A stretch of DNA of 64,000 nucleotides, taken from assembly GCF_001908375.1 (NCBI RefSeq), contig NZ_CP017241.1:2421001-2485000 (forward strand). Direction: 5' to 3'. Under the pieces are notes generated by a model, which had not been told where the DNA came from, did no database searches, and worked only from the letters and a program-made list of their open reading frames with translations. Shown in pieces: positions 34,815-45,157 of the stretch; the stretch's first letter is position 1, and the number at the start of each line of letters is the position of its first letter. A program made the position numbers and the translations under genes. Origin of the DNA: Rhizobium etli 8C-3 (lineage in GTDB: Bacteria > Pseudomonadota > Alphaproteobacteria > Rhizobiales > Rhizobiaceae).

Positions 34815-35923
34815 GTCAAATCCAGTGTCATGACGACGGGGCAATGGTCGGAGGCTTTCGGCCGATCCCAACCGGTGCGTGGATAGCGCTGGACTTCCTG
34901 GCCGGGCGGAAAGATGGTGCGGAAGGGCTGGCCGTTGCGGATGATTTCCGGCACCCGGCCGATATTTGCTTTAGCAAGCGCCGGTGAGAGCCAGAGGTAG
35001 TCGAGCTGGCAAAGCCACTGTTCTTCCGGTCCCCGCGCGTGATAGAGCGTCCAGCGGTCTAGCGGATCGCGGCGGCGCGCGACATTCTCGGCAAAGCCGT
35101 CATGGCTGAACACATCGAGCGCGCTTTCGGACTCGTCGGTGTGTTCGAAACGGTATCCGCTGCGACGCACGCCTATGACGTTCACGCGCTCCTGGTAGTC
35201 GTTCATGTCGCCGCAGATCACGAAATTCTTCCCGGCGGTATGTCCGGTGCCGAATCGGCTCTCGACAATCCGGCGCACGGCCAGCGCCTCCGCCCGACGG
35301 ACGGGCATCGTCGCCTGCCGGCTGGGGACACCATTGGTGCGCGGCCCATCCATCGACTTGAAATGCACGACATAAATGGTCAGCGGCACTCCGCCGATCG
35401 CGAGATCGAGTTCCAGGCAATCGCGCTTGAAGATCTTGTCGTCGATGCGATTGATGAGCGCCAATTGATCGTTGAACAAATCGAGATCGCGGTAGGTGAG
35501 CATCGCGTGGCTCTTGATCTCCTTCAGCTCGATTTTCTGGCCGTCGTGCGTTTCCTCGCGCATGAGGACCGCGACATCGATGCCCCGGCTGTCATTACCC
35601 TTGACGAGATACTTCTGCCGGTAACCGGTTCCCACCATCCGGAAAAGATAGCCGTACTCGAAGGCCTGCAGCGCCTCCATGCTGTCGATCTCCTGCAGGC
35701 AGAGAATGTCCGCATCGGCATCGGCGATCGCAAGCGCCGTCATCTGACGTGTATCGTCGGTCGAGGCGACGACGCGCGCCTGCTCGAGCTGCTGGTAGAG
35801 GCCTTCGCTCTGGATCTCAAAAAGCTTGATGACGCGGTCCTGGCGCAGTTGATTGCGAAAACCGGTGAAATCGAAACGCGTCATCAGGTTTTCGACGTTA
35901 AATGTGGCAATGCGAAGCGACAT
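34811..35923 (-). CDS. Endonuclease/exonuclease/phosphatase (EEP) superfamily protein
   Basis: 370 residues of the EEP fold. The N-terminal RIATFNVENL and ILCLQEIDSMEAL (metal-binding Glu) are present, as are NFVICGDMNDYQERV and the C-terminal WDRPKASDHCPVVM with the catalytic Asp-His. It could cleave phosphodiesters in nucleic acids or small phosphoesters. There is no signal peptide, so it acts in the cytoplasm. It is 73 bases downstream of the ABC transporter ATPase and couples to the NUDIX gene, forming a probable five-gene operon with the transporter. Confidence 0.85.
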   Translation of the reverse strand: MSLRIATFNVENLMTRFDFTGFRNQLRQDRVIKLFEIQSEGLYQQLEQARVVASTDDTRQMTALAIADADADILCLQEIDSMEALQAFEYGYLFRMVGTGYRQKYLVKGNDSRGIDVAVLMREETHDGQKIELKEIKSHAMLTYRDLDLFNDQLALINRIDDKIFKRDCLELDLAIGGVPLTIYVVHFKSMDGPRTNGVPSRQATMPVRRAEALAVRRIVESRFGTGHTAGKNFVICGDMNDYQERVNVIGVRRSGYRFEHTDESESALDVFSHDGFAENVARRRDPLDRWTLYHARGPEEQWLCQLDYLWLSPALAKANIGRVPEIIRNGQPFRTIFPPGQEVQRYPRTGWDRPKASDHCPVVMTLDLT

Positions 35924-35996
35924 CGAACATTTCCGGTTGGTCGTTCAGTCATTTGTAGAGACGAAAGCGGCATTCGGGAAGGCTGTGAGACGGAAA

Positions 35997-37025
35997 TCAG
36001 AGCCGCCATGCCGAGCGGATCACAATCTTCACCGCATCGCCCGCCTGCACCGCCGTGCTGCTGAAGGCGCGCAGCATCTGGCCGTCCGCCAGGGTAAGTT
36101 TCAGCGCATAACGCTCGCCTTCATAGAGAACCGATTCCACCGTGGCCGCAATGCCCTCGCCGCCGAGGAGGACGTCTTCGGGACGCACGAGCATATCGAT
36201 GCGCGGCCCCTCGCCCGGTTGATCTGCAATGATGGCTTGCAGCGCATTCCAGTCGAAATTTCGCTTGTCACCGCATGGGGACCGCGTAGTCAGGATCGCC
36301 CCTCGCCCGATCAGTCCGCCGACCATCCGGCCTTCGGGGCGTGCATAAATCTCGGCAGGAGGCGCGACCTGCAGCAGGTGGCCCTCCGACATCACCGCGA
36401 CGTCCGTTGCAAGCGCCATGGCCTCGCTCTGGTCATGCGTCACATAGATCATGGTGGCGCCGGAACGCTGATGAAACTCGCGGAAACTCTCTTCCATCTC
36501 CTGCTTCAGGTGCCGGTCGAGATTGGCGAGCGGCTCGTCGAGCAGAACCACATCTGGCGATGTGACCAAGCAACGCGCCAGAGCCACACGCTGGCGCTGG
36601 CCACCGGAGAGGTCGGCCGGGCGCCGCTCGGCGTATTCCACAAGCCGCACGGTCGAAAGCGCGTCCCGAACCCTCCGGCGATAGGCTTCGCCCACAATGG
36701 CGCGCACCTTCAGCGGATAGCCGACATTATCGGCGACATTCATATGCGGCCATAGCGCGTAGGACTGGAAGACCATCGCCATGTTGCGCCGTTCGGGCGG
36801 CAGGGATTGCGATGCGTCGGCAAGCAGCCGCTCGCCGAGATGGATCGAGCCGTCGGTGGGCGTCTCGAAACCTGCAATCATTCGCAGCACCGTCGTCTTG
36901 CCGCAGCCGGAGGGACCGAGCAGCGCCAGGAATCCGCCTTCGCGCACGTCGAGTGAAAGCGCGCTCACCGCTGGTTTTCCAGTGCCGAAGTCCTTACCGA
37001 CATGATTGAGGATCAGCTTCGCCAT
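35997..37025 (-). CDS. ABC transporter ATPase, Fe3+/polyamine-type importer
   Basis: 342 residues. Walker A GPSGCGKTT (about 36-44), Q-loop MVFQSYALWPH, the signature LSGGQRQRVALARCLV, Walker B VVLLDEPLANLD, and H-loop VTHDQSEAMAL are all intact. A C-terminal TOBE region (about 240-342) is typical of FbpC/PotA-type ATPases. The start overlaps the permease end by 13 bases. Together with the permease and binding protein it forms a complete importer. Confidence 0.93.
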   Translation of the reverse strand: MAKLILNHVGKDFGTGKPAVSALSLDVREGGFLALLGPSGCGKTTVLRMIAGFETPTDGSIHLGERLLADASQSLPPERRNMAMVFQSYALWPHMNVADNVGYPLKVRAIVGEAYRRRVRDALSTVRLVEYAERRPADLSGGQRQRVALARCLVTSPDVVLLDEPLANLDRHLKQEMEESFREFHQRSGATMIYVTHDQSEAMALATDVAVMSEGHLLQVAPPAEIYARPEGRMVGGLIGRGAILTTRSPCGDKRNFDWNALQAIIADQPGEGPRIDMLVRPEDVLLGGEGIAATVESVLYEGERYALKLTLADGQMLRAFSSTAVQAGDAVKIVIRSAWRL

Positions 37026-38707
37026 GGCACCACTCCCTTGGGCAGCCGCTTTGCCATCAATTCCAAAAGCAGCATCAGGGCGATGACCATCAGGACGATA
37101 AGCACGGAAAGCGCAGATGCCAGATCTGAACTTCCGCTGTCATCGAGATTGTAGATCGCCACCCCAAGCGTCTGGGTGCCTGCAGACCAGAGCAGCGCCG
37201 AAATCGTCAGTTCGTTGCAGGCAATTAGAAAGACGACGATGACCGAAGCGCCGGCCGCAGGTGCAATCAGCGGCACGATGATATCCCTCAACCGACGCAA
37301 GAAGCCGGCGCCCGAAAGCCGCGCTGCCTCCTCCAGCGCCGGATCGAGCTGATGGAACGCGCTGACGAGAGGCTTCAGGCTTACGGCAAAGAAGCTGGAG
37401 AGGTAAGCAATCAGGATGATCCAGATCGTGCCGTAAAGCGTGACGTTGAGAACCGGCAGCGGCGAGGCAAAGACGAGGATGAAGCAAACGCCAATGACTA
37501 TGCCCGGCAGCGAATAGGGTATCTCGATCAAACTGGAGACGGCGCGCGAAATTGCGTCCCTGCGCCGCGTCAACGCGTAGGCTGCCAAAACAGTCACCAG
37601 GACGAGACATGTCGCCGTTCCGGCCGCAAGCGAGAGCGAATTGACGAAGGCCGTTCGTGTCACCGCCTGGTGAAAGAGGATTTCATGAAAGGCGTTGAGG
37701 GATATGGTCTTGAAGGTCAGCGGCACGCCATAGGCCGGCACTAGCGCGCCGGCGAGCAGCGCGAAGAACGGTGCTGCCAGCATGAAGAACAAGATGAGCC
37801 AAAGCAGCGGCGCGAACAGATATTTCCAGCCACCAAGTTGGAAGGTGGCTCTCGCACCCGAAAAGCCAAGCAGGCGGTAGTCTCGCCCGCGCAAGGCCCG
37901 ATTCTGAATCGCCAGCCCGGTGACGGAGATAATCGCGATGATCGCCGACAGCAGCGCGACTTCGCCAAAAGTGCGGCTGGTGAATGCCGAGAATTTCGAG
38001 AAGATCAGCGTCGGTAAGGTGTAGATCGAGGAAGGAATGCCGAGGATCGCTGGGATGCCGAAATTGCCGGTGCAGGAGACAAACGAGAGCGCCGCGCCTG
38101 CGATGACGCCGGGCAGTGACATGGGCAGAACGATATCGTGAAAGACACGAAAGCTGGATGCGCCGGAAAGCCGCGCGGCCTCGACGCCCTCACCCGGCAG
38201 CGCCATCAGCCCGGCTCTCAAGGCCAGGTAGACGAGCGGCGCGTGCTGCACGCCATAGAGCAGCGCAATGCCGCCGACCGAGTAAAGCGGCTGCGGGGAG
38301 CCGAGCGGCGGCGCGATCTGCAGCGCTTTGAGGAGCGGGCTCGACGGACCAGACATCTGCACCCAGGCAAGAGCCGTCACCTGCGGCGGGATCATCATCG
38401 GCAGTACGAAGAGAAAACTCAACTGCCCCTTCCCCCGAATATCCGTCAATGCCAGCACAAACGCGAAGGCGCAGCCGATGACGAGTGAAATCACCGTGCC
38501 GAGCATGGCGGTGACGATCGTGTAATAGGTGGCCGACCAGAGTGCGGGATCGGCAAGAACGGCAGACACGCCGCCATTTGCCAACGCGGCAATGCCTGCA
38601 GCCGCCAGCCGCGCCAGCGGCAGTACGCTGAGGATCAGAACCACCAGAATGATGAAGGGAAACAGCCAGGCCGGCTGGCTGCTTCCCGCACGAACATATC
38701 CCTGCAT
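37013..38707 (-). CDS. ABC transporter permease, fused double-domain (FbpB/AfuB-like)
   Basis: 564 residues with about 12 membrane helices in two homologous halves, each with an EAA-type loop: VEAARLSGASSFRVFHDIVLP (about 185-205) and EEAARLSGAGFLRRLRDIIVP in the second half. The fusion is standard for iron-family and some phosphonate-type importers. ATG at 38707 follows GGATA; a TTG at 38728 is the alternative. It lies 18 bases after the binding-protein gene and overlaps the ATPase start. Confidence 0.92.
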   Translation of the reverse strand: MQGYVRAGSSQPAWLFPFIILVVLILSVLPLARLAAAGIAALANGGVSAVLADPALWSATYYTIVTAMLGTVISLVIGCAFAFVLALTDIRGKGQLSFLFVLPMMIPPQVTALAWVQMSGPSSPLLKALQIAPPLGSPQPLYSVGGIALLYGVQHAPLVYLALRAGLMALPGEGVEAARLSGASSFRVFHDIVLPMSLPGVIAGAALSFVSCTGNFGIPAILGIPSSIYTLPTLIFSKFSAFTSRTFGEVALLSAIIAIISVTGLAIQNRALRGRDYRLLGFSGARATFQLGGWKYLFAPLLWLILFFMLAAPFFALLAGALVPAYGVPLTFKTISLNAFHEILFHQAVTRTAFVNSLSLAAGTATCLVLVTVLAAYALTRRRDAISRAVSSLIEIPYSLPGIVIGVCFILVFASPLPVLNVTLYGTIWIILIAYLSSFFAVSLKPLVSAFHQLDPALEEAARLSGAGFLRRLRDIIVPLIAPAAGASVIVVFLIACNELTISALLWSAGTQTLGVAIYNLDDSGSSDLASALSVLIVLMVIALMLLLELMAKRLPKGVVPWRS

Positions 38708-38724
38708 CGAGTATCCGGTTATGA

Positions 38725-39702
38725 TCAATTCGATCCGTAGATGCCCGAGAAGGTCTTCAGATCCTGATCGGTATTCTTCAGCGCTTCGTCGGCCTTGATC
38801 GGCAGCACCTTGATGCTGTCGCGTGCCGGGAATCCTTCGGGTAGCTTCATACCGTTGCGCGCCGGAATATAGCCGAGCTTCAGGAAGCCTTCCTGACCCT
38901 TTTCGGAAAGCACATAATCAACGAATTTTTTCGCCGCTTCGGCGTTGTCGGTGCTTGCCAGAATGCCGACCGGCTCGGTCACGGCCGAGACACCCTCTTG
39001 CGGGAAGACGAACTCGACAGGTGCACCCTTAGCCTTCTCGCGGATCGGCATATAGTCGACGACCATGCCATAGGCCTTTTCGCCCGAGGCGACCGACTTC
39101 AGGACAGCACCGTTGCCGCCGGCAGCCGTGGCGCCATTTGCGGCAAGCGCCTTGAAGTAGTCCCAGCCGAGGCCATCGACTGCAGCCAGCGTCTGGGCGT
39201 GAATGAGCGCGGCACCCGAGGTCAACGGGCTTGGCATGGCAACGAGGCCCTTGGCTTCAGGCTTCGCCAGATCCTCCCAGCTCGCCGGCTTCATCGAGGC
39301 CGAGGTGTTGTACATGATGCCGGTGGTGATCAGCTTGGTGGAATAGTAGTAGCCGTCTGCATCGTAGAGATTGGCGTCATAGTTTGCGGCTTCCGGTGAC
39401 CTGTAGGCAAGCAGCTTGCCGGCGTCCTTGAGGCGCTCCAGCGTCACCGTATCGGCAATCAGCAGCACGTCGGCAACCGGGTTGCCGGCTTCGATCTCGG
39501 CTTGCAATTTCGCCATGATCTTCGGCGTGCCGTCGCGGACCCAGTCGACATTGACGTCCGGATTTGCGGCCATGAAGCTATCGACAGTGGCCTGCGCGTC
39601 CTCGTTCGGCTGGCTGGTATAAAGCACGAGATTGGCAGCCTCAGCCGAAACGGAAACGAGACCGGCAGCCAGCAATGCGGTAAAGATGGAGAGCTTCTTC
39701 AT
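38725..39702 (-). CDS. ABC transporter substrate-binding protein, Fe3+-type family
   Basis: 325 residues. A signal peptide (1-22, ending AEA) leads into NLVLYTSQPNEDAQATVDSF, typical of the AfuA/FbpA-like family, and GLVAMPSPLTSGAALI in the middle. The paired C-terminal tyrosines of true ferric-binding proteins are not obvious, so the ligand may be a different anion or phosphoester. GAGGGA six bases upstream supports the ATG at 39702. It is the first gene of the operon running to 34068. Confidence 0.88.
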   Translation of the reverse strand: MKKLSIFTALLAAGLVSVSAEAANLVLYTSQPNEDAQATVDSFMAANPDVNVDWVRDGTPKIMAKLQAEIEAGNPVADVLLIADTVTLERLKDAGKLLAYRSPEAANYDANLYDADGYYYSTKLITTGIMYNTSASMKPASWEDLAKPEAKGLVAMPSPLTSGAALIHAQTLAAVDGLGWDYFKALAANGATAAGGNGAVLKSVASGEKAYGMVVDYMPIREKAKGAPVEFVFPQEGVSAVTEPVGILASTDNAEAAKKFVDYVLSEKGQEGFLKLGYIPARNGMKLPEGFPARDSIKVLPIKADEALKNTDQDLKTFSGIYGSN

Positions 39703-39874
39703 GGCAATTCCCTCATGATGAACATGACGGTTCCATAGAGAGACCGAATAACATGATTGTGACAGTCGGCGATGGGGCTTTGCGAATACTGGGGCGAGTC
39801 GCACTTGAACGTGACGGCACCCCGCTATTTCTAGCCCGAGTTTAGATTTTTGATTTTGAGTTGGGGAGATGGGA

Positions 39875-40933
39875 ATGGAATATCGTCTACTTGGCCGGTC
39901 GGGCCTCAAGATTTCGACCGTGACGATGGGCACGATGACCTTCGGCGGCAAGGGCTGGGCGAAGATGGTCGGCGATCTCGGCATTTCCGAAGCCCGCCAC
40001 CTTGTCGATCTGTGTCTTGATGCGGGCGTCAATCTGATCGACACCGCCGATGTGTATTCGGCCGGCGTTTCGGAGGAAATTCTAGGCGAAGTTCTCGGCG
40101 GAAAGCGCAAGAATGGCGTGCTGATCGCGACTAAGGCGCGCTTCCCGATGGGCGACGGCCCGAACGATGCGGGCTCGTCGCGCCAGCACCTGATCGCGGC
40201 CTGCGAGGCGAGCCTCAAGCGCATGAAGACCGACGTCATCGACCTCTATCAGCTTCACGAATGGGACGGCCAGACGCCGCTCGAAGAAACGATGGAGGCC
40301 CTCGATACGCTCGTGTCTCAGGGCAAGGTCCGCTATGTCGGCTGCTCGAACTTCTCAGGCTGGCACATCATGAAAGCGCTCGGCATTAGTGAAAGGGACA
40401 AGCGCCAGCGTTTTGTCAGCCAGCAGATCCACTATACGCTGGAGGCCCGCGACGCCGAATACGAGCTGCTGCCGGTCAGCATCGATCAGGGGATCGGAGT
40501 TCTCGTCTGGAGTCCGCTGGCGGGCGGTCTGCTCTCCGGCAAGCATCGCCGCAATCAGGCCGCTCCCGAAGGCACCCGCCAGTTCGCCGGATGGACCGAG
40601 CCACCAATCCGCGACGAGAATCGCCTCTGGAATATCGTCGAGACGCTGGTTGAGATCGCCGAAAACCGTGGCGTATCGGCCGCGCAGGTGGCGCTTGCCT
40701 GGCTGATCGGTCGCAAGGCCGTGACCTCGGTCATCATCGGCGGACGCACCGAAGCGCAATTCAAGGACAATCTCGCCGCTGCCGAACTTAAGCTGACCGA
40801 GGAGGAGCGCGGGCGTCTCGACGACGTCAGCCTGCCGCCGGTGATCTATCCCTACTGGCACCAGCTCAATACGGCGAGCGACCGTCTTAGCGAGGCGGAC
40901 ATGGAATTGTTCGCCCCGCACCTCAAGAAATAG
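39875..40933 (+). CDS. Aldo/keto reductase
   Basis: 352 residues of the NADPH-linked aldo/keto reductase barrel. The N-terminal YRLLGRSGLKISTVTMGTMTFG, catalytic Asp-Tyr in IDTADVYSAG, Lys in VLIATKARF, and His in YQLHEWDG make the tetrad. The C-terminal VIIGGRTEAQFKDNL region binds cofactor. GGGGAG six bases before the ATG at 39875 is better placed than for the ATG two codons earlier. It is divergent from the transporter operon. The substrate is unknown. Confidence 0.92.
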   Translation: MEYRLLGRSGLKISTVTMGTMTFGGKGWAKMVGDLGISEARHLVDLCLDAGVNLIDTADVYSAGVSEEILGEVLGGKRKNGVLIATKARFPMGDGPNDAGSSRQHLIAACEASLKRMKTDVIDLYQLHEWDGQTPLEETMEALDTLVSQGKVRYVGCSNFSGWHIMKALGISERDKRQRFVSQQIHYTLEARDAEYELLPVSIDQGIGVLVWSPLAGGLLSGKHRRNQAAPEGTRQFAGWTEPPIRDENRLWNIVETLVEIAENRGVSAAQVALAWLIGRKAVTSVIIGGRTEAQFKDNLAAAELKLTEEERGRLDDVSLPPVIYPYWHQLNTASDRLSEADMELFAPHLKK

Positions 40934-40945
40934 GCTTCCAAGGGA

Positions 40946-40966
40946 TCGGCGGCGTTCAGCCGCCGA
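40946..40966. terminator. Bidirectional terminator hairpin
   Basis: TCGGCGGC and GCCGCCGA pair around GTTCA and are followed by TTTCCTTT on the plus strand. The right arm overlaps the last codons of the minus-strand aminotransferase. It serves the aldo/keto reductase and probably both convergent genes. Confidence 0.75.
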
Positions 40967-42176
40967 TTTCCTTTGTAATCAGCTTGCCGAGTCGGCCGAT
41001 ACCTTCCTCGATCATGACGTCGTTGGCGCAAGAGAAACTGACGCGGATCGTGTTTTCGCCCGAGCCGTCGGCAAAGAAGGCCCTGCCGGGAACGAAGGCC
41101 ACCTTGGCGGTCTCGATCGATTTTGCGAGCAGCACCGCACCGTCCATGCCTTTCGGCAGCGTGATCCAGATGAACATGCCGCCTTCCGGCTTCGTCCAGG
41201 TGATACCGGCCGGCATATGTTTGGCAAGTGCGGCCAGCATCGCGTCGCGGCGGTGGCTGTAAGCCAGCTTGATCTTTGCGACCTGCGCATCGAAGCCGCG
41301 CTCGGCGACCTGGGTGATCGCCATCTGGTTGATCGTCGAGGAATGCAGATCCGCGGCCTGCTTCATCAGCACCAGCTTGCGGATTACCGGCGCGTTGGCG
41401 ACGACGAAACCGACCCGAAGACCAGGCGCCAGCGTCTTCGAGAAGCTGCCGCAATAGATCGTGCGCGTGTTGTCGATATGCCCCTTCTTGCCGATCTCCA
41501 AGGCCAGGATCGGCGGGATCGGCTCGCCATCATAGCGCAGCGACTGATAGGCGGCATCTTCGATGACGGCGATATCGAGGTCTTCTGCAAGTTCGAGCAC
41601 CTTTTCACGGCCAGCGCGATCGACGGTCTCGCCGGTCGGATTCGAGAAGTCTGCCGAGAGATAGGCGAACTTCACCTTGCCGCCATTTTGAGCGGCGGTG
41701 GCGCGGTAGGAATCCGGCGTGCGGTTGCCGTTCGGCGTCAATTGATCGTAAGACGGCTCGTATGCGTTGAAGGCCTGCAACGCGCCTAGATAGGTCGGCC
41801 AGGTGACGAGCGCCGTATCGTTCGGCGACAGGAAGAGCTTGCCAAGATAATCGAGGCCCTGCTGCGAACCCGAAACGATGAAGACATTGTCGAGATCGCA
41901 CGGGATATCGAGGGCCGCCATCTGGTTCACCAGCCATTGACGCAGCGGCTTGTAACCTTCGCTCACCGAATACTGCAACGCCGAGCTGACCGCCGCACTC
42001 TTGAAAATATCGGCATAGGCCGTCTGGAATTCCTTGTCGGGAAACAACGCCGGATCGGGAATGCCGCCGGCAAACGAAATGATATCCGGCTGATCGAGAA
42101 GCTTCAGCAGCTCGCGGATTTCCGATGCACGCATGCGCGACGAACGCGTCGCAAACATATTCTCCCAATTCAACAT
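40956..42176 (-). CDS. PLP-dependent aminotransferase, class I/II (2-aminoadipate-type)
   Basis: 406 residues of fold-type I aminotransferase. IISFAGGIPDPALFP opens the chain, SGSQQGLDYLGKLFLSPNDTALVTWPTYLG is central, and the PLP lysine lies in YCGSFSKTLAPGLRVGFVV. This arrangement is that of 2-aminoadipate/LysN-like and kynurenine-type enzymes, with a MocR-like catalytic core but no DNA-binding domain. The ATG at 42176 is seven bases after GAGG; a second ATG two codons upstream abuts it. Substrate uncertain. Confidence 0.88.
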   Translation of the reverse strand: MLNWENMFATRSSRMRASEIRELLKLLDQPDIISFAGGIPDPALFPDKEFQTAYADIFKSAAVSSALQYSVSEGYKPLRQWLVNQMAALDIPCDLDNVFIVSGSQQGLDYLGKLFLSPNDTALVTWPTYLGALQAFNAYEPSYDQLTPNGNRTPDSYRATAAQNGGKVKFAYLSADFSNPTGETVDRAGREKVLELAEDLDIAVIEDAAYQSLRYDGEPIPPILALEIGKKGHIDNTRTIYCGSFSKTLAPGLRVGFVVANAPVIRKLVLMKQAADLHSSTINQMAITQVAERGFDAQVAKIKLAYSHRRDAMLAALAKHMPAGITWTKPEGGMFIWITLPKGMDGAVLLAKSIETAKVAFVPGRAFFADGSGENTIRVSFSCANDVMIEEGIGRLGKLITKEIGG

Positions 42177-42688
42177 GGGCATTTCCTCATATTTTCTATA
42201 GCCGCAACCAGATCACGCCGCGGTATTTATGTCAATATTACTGACCTATTTTCTTGTTATCGTGACAAGTTTGAGGTCTTTTATTCGAAACCTGCAAGCA
42301 CCGGAATGGCGAGGCAAAGGAAATCGAGCGACTCTTGCCATTCCATGCCCTATTCTTACCCTCTGGCTATCGATAAAGCAGAGGTAAATTTGGCAACGTC
42401 GACCTTATCTGTGAAATGTCAGATCTCGTTCTCAAGTGTGTCTGCCACCATGTTTATCCCGAAAGGAAAAGGCCAATTGCTGATGCCATTGCCGGGATTG
42501 AACGGTTTTCGCAGATCTTCAGGAGGTCAAACCCAGCGAATTACCGCGACAGAAACGACCCGTTTGGACGTCCGATGGCCCAACATGGGCCTCGGCGGCA
42601 TCACGCCCGCACAGAAACGGAAAATGGCCGCGTGAATTCTACGACAGAGCCCCGTCAAGAACGAGGGATTACCCTTCGAGAGAGCTTT
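42177..42688. other. Intergenic region holding an IS3-type scrap
   Basis: 512 bases between the divergent aminotransferase and methyltransferase genes. The left half (to about 42540) shows no gene. The right half carries the IS3-family remnant at 42571-42676 and the methyltransferase ribosome site. Confidence 0.5.
42571..42676 (+). mobile_element. Remnant of an IS3-family transposase C-terminus and right end
   Basis: One frame reads WPNMGLGGITPAQKRKMAA then stops at 42635, like the (R)PNMALGGxTPxQ ending of IS3-family integrase-core transposases in rhizobia. The following bases AGCCCCGTCAAGAACGAGGG (about 42651-42670) and GATTACCC resemble the GCCCCGTC...GGGGGGATTACC right end of such elements. 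The upstream transposase is gone. The scrap lies directly upstream of the methyltransferase and may affect its promoter. Confidence 0.55.
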
Positions 42689-43264
42689 ATGACGCACTCA
42701 TTTTATGACGAAAATGCCGAGGCCTATGCCTCGCGGAACCGCAAGCTGCCGAAGTTGCGGCTCGACGCATTTCTCTCTGCCCTATCTTCCGACGCCCGCG
42801 TCCTCGAACTTGGTTGTGGCGGTGGACATGATAGCGCCTACATGCTCTCCAAAGGCTTCGACGTGATGGCGACGGATGGCTCGGCGGAACTTGCCAAGCA
42901 AGCTGAAAAAATGACCGGCAAGCCCGTGAAAGTGATGCGCTTCGAGGAGCTGGAAGCCAAGAACGAGTTCGACGGCGTCTGGGCCGAGGCCAGTCTGCTG
43001 CATGTGCCGCGAAAGGACTTGCCCACCGTGCTGGCCCGTATCCGAGAGGCGCTGAAGGATGGCGGCGTGTTTTATGCAAGCTTCAAGGCTGGAACGGCAG
43101 AGGGTCACGACGGCTTCGGCCGGTATTACAACTACCTTTCCGCGGCCTGGCTCTGCGAATTGCTGACGACCGGCGGCTGGCGAAACATCGGCGTTGATGA
43201 AGCCGATGGCAGCGGCTACGACAACAAGCCGACGCGCTGGCTTCACCTGCGAGCACGAAAATGA
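42689..43264 (+). CDS. Class I SAM-dependent methyltransferase
   Basis: 191 residues, a compact Rossmann methyltransferase. The SAM motif VLELGCGGGHDSAYML (about 33-48), acidic ribose-binding end MATDGS, and the post-motif GVWAEASLLHV are present, ending in KPTRWLHLRARK. Start at 42689 follows GAGAGA. It is a stand-alone small-molecule or protein methyltransferase with unknown target. It converges with ilvC and shares a terminator. Confidence 0.85.
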   Translation: MTHSFYDENAEAYASRNRKLPKLRLDAFLSALSSDARVLELGCGGGHDSAYMLSKGFDVMATDGSAELAKQAEKMTGKPVKVMRFEELEAKNEFDGVWAEASLLHVPRKDLPTVLARIREALKDGGVFYASFKAGTAEGHDGFGRYYNYLSAAWLCELLTTGGWRNIGVDEADGSGYDNKPTRWLHLRARK

Positions 43265-43265
43265 A

Positions 43266-43293
43266 AGGGGCCGAAGCTTCCGCCACGGCCCCT
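43266..43293. terminator. Terminator hairpin between methyltransferase and ilvC
   Basis: AGGGGCCG and CGGCCCCT are perfect 8-base arms around a 12-base loop, located two bases past the methyltransferase stop. It lies between two convergent genes and can act in both directions. No clear T run follows. Confidence 0.6.
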
Positions 43294-43316
43294 CCAATTC
43301 CAAAGTCGAGACGCGC

Positions 43317-45039
<1,723 letters not shown>

Positions 45040-45057
45040 GATATGCGCTCCCAAGTA

Positions 45058-45073
45058 CGTACCGTACGGTACG
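45058..45073. promoter_or_regulatory. 16-base perfect palindrome at the TetR promoter
   Basis: CGTACCGTACGGTACG is a perfect palindrome 18 bases upstream of the TetR GTG start at 45039, with GTAC halves repeated on both sides. Position and symmetry fit a TetR operator. Confidence 0.7.
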
Positions 45074-45157
45074 GTTCGCGGATGCTTATCGCGCAGACGT
45101 CCTCACCCGTCAAGAGGGGGACGATGGGCGATGCAAATTTTCTGTAGACGGGCCGCT

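Noticed and set aside
42416..42688. Longer N-terminus for the methyltransferase
   Set aside because: The added residues come from the IS3-like scrap and the domain starts normally at 42689.
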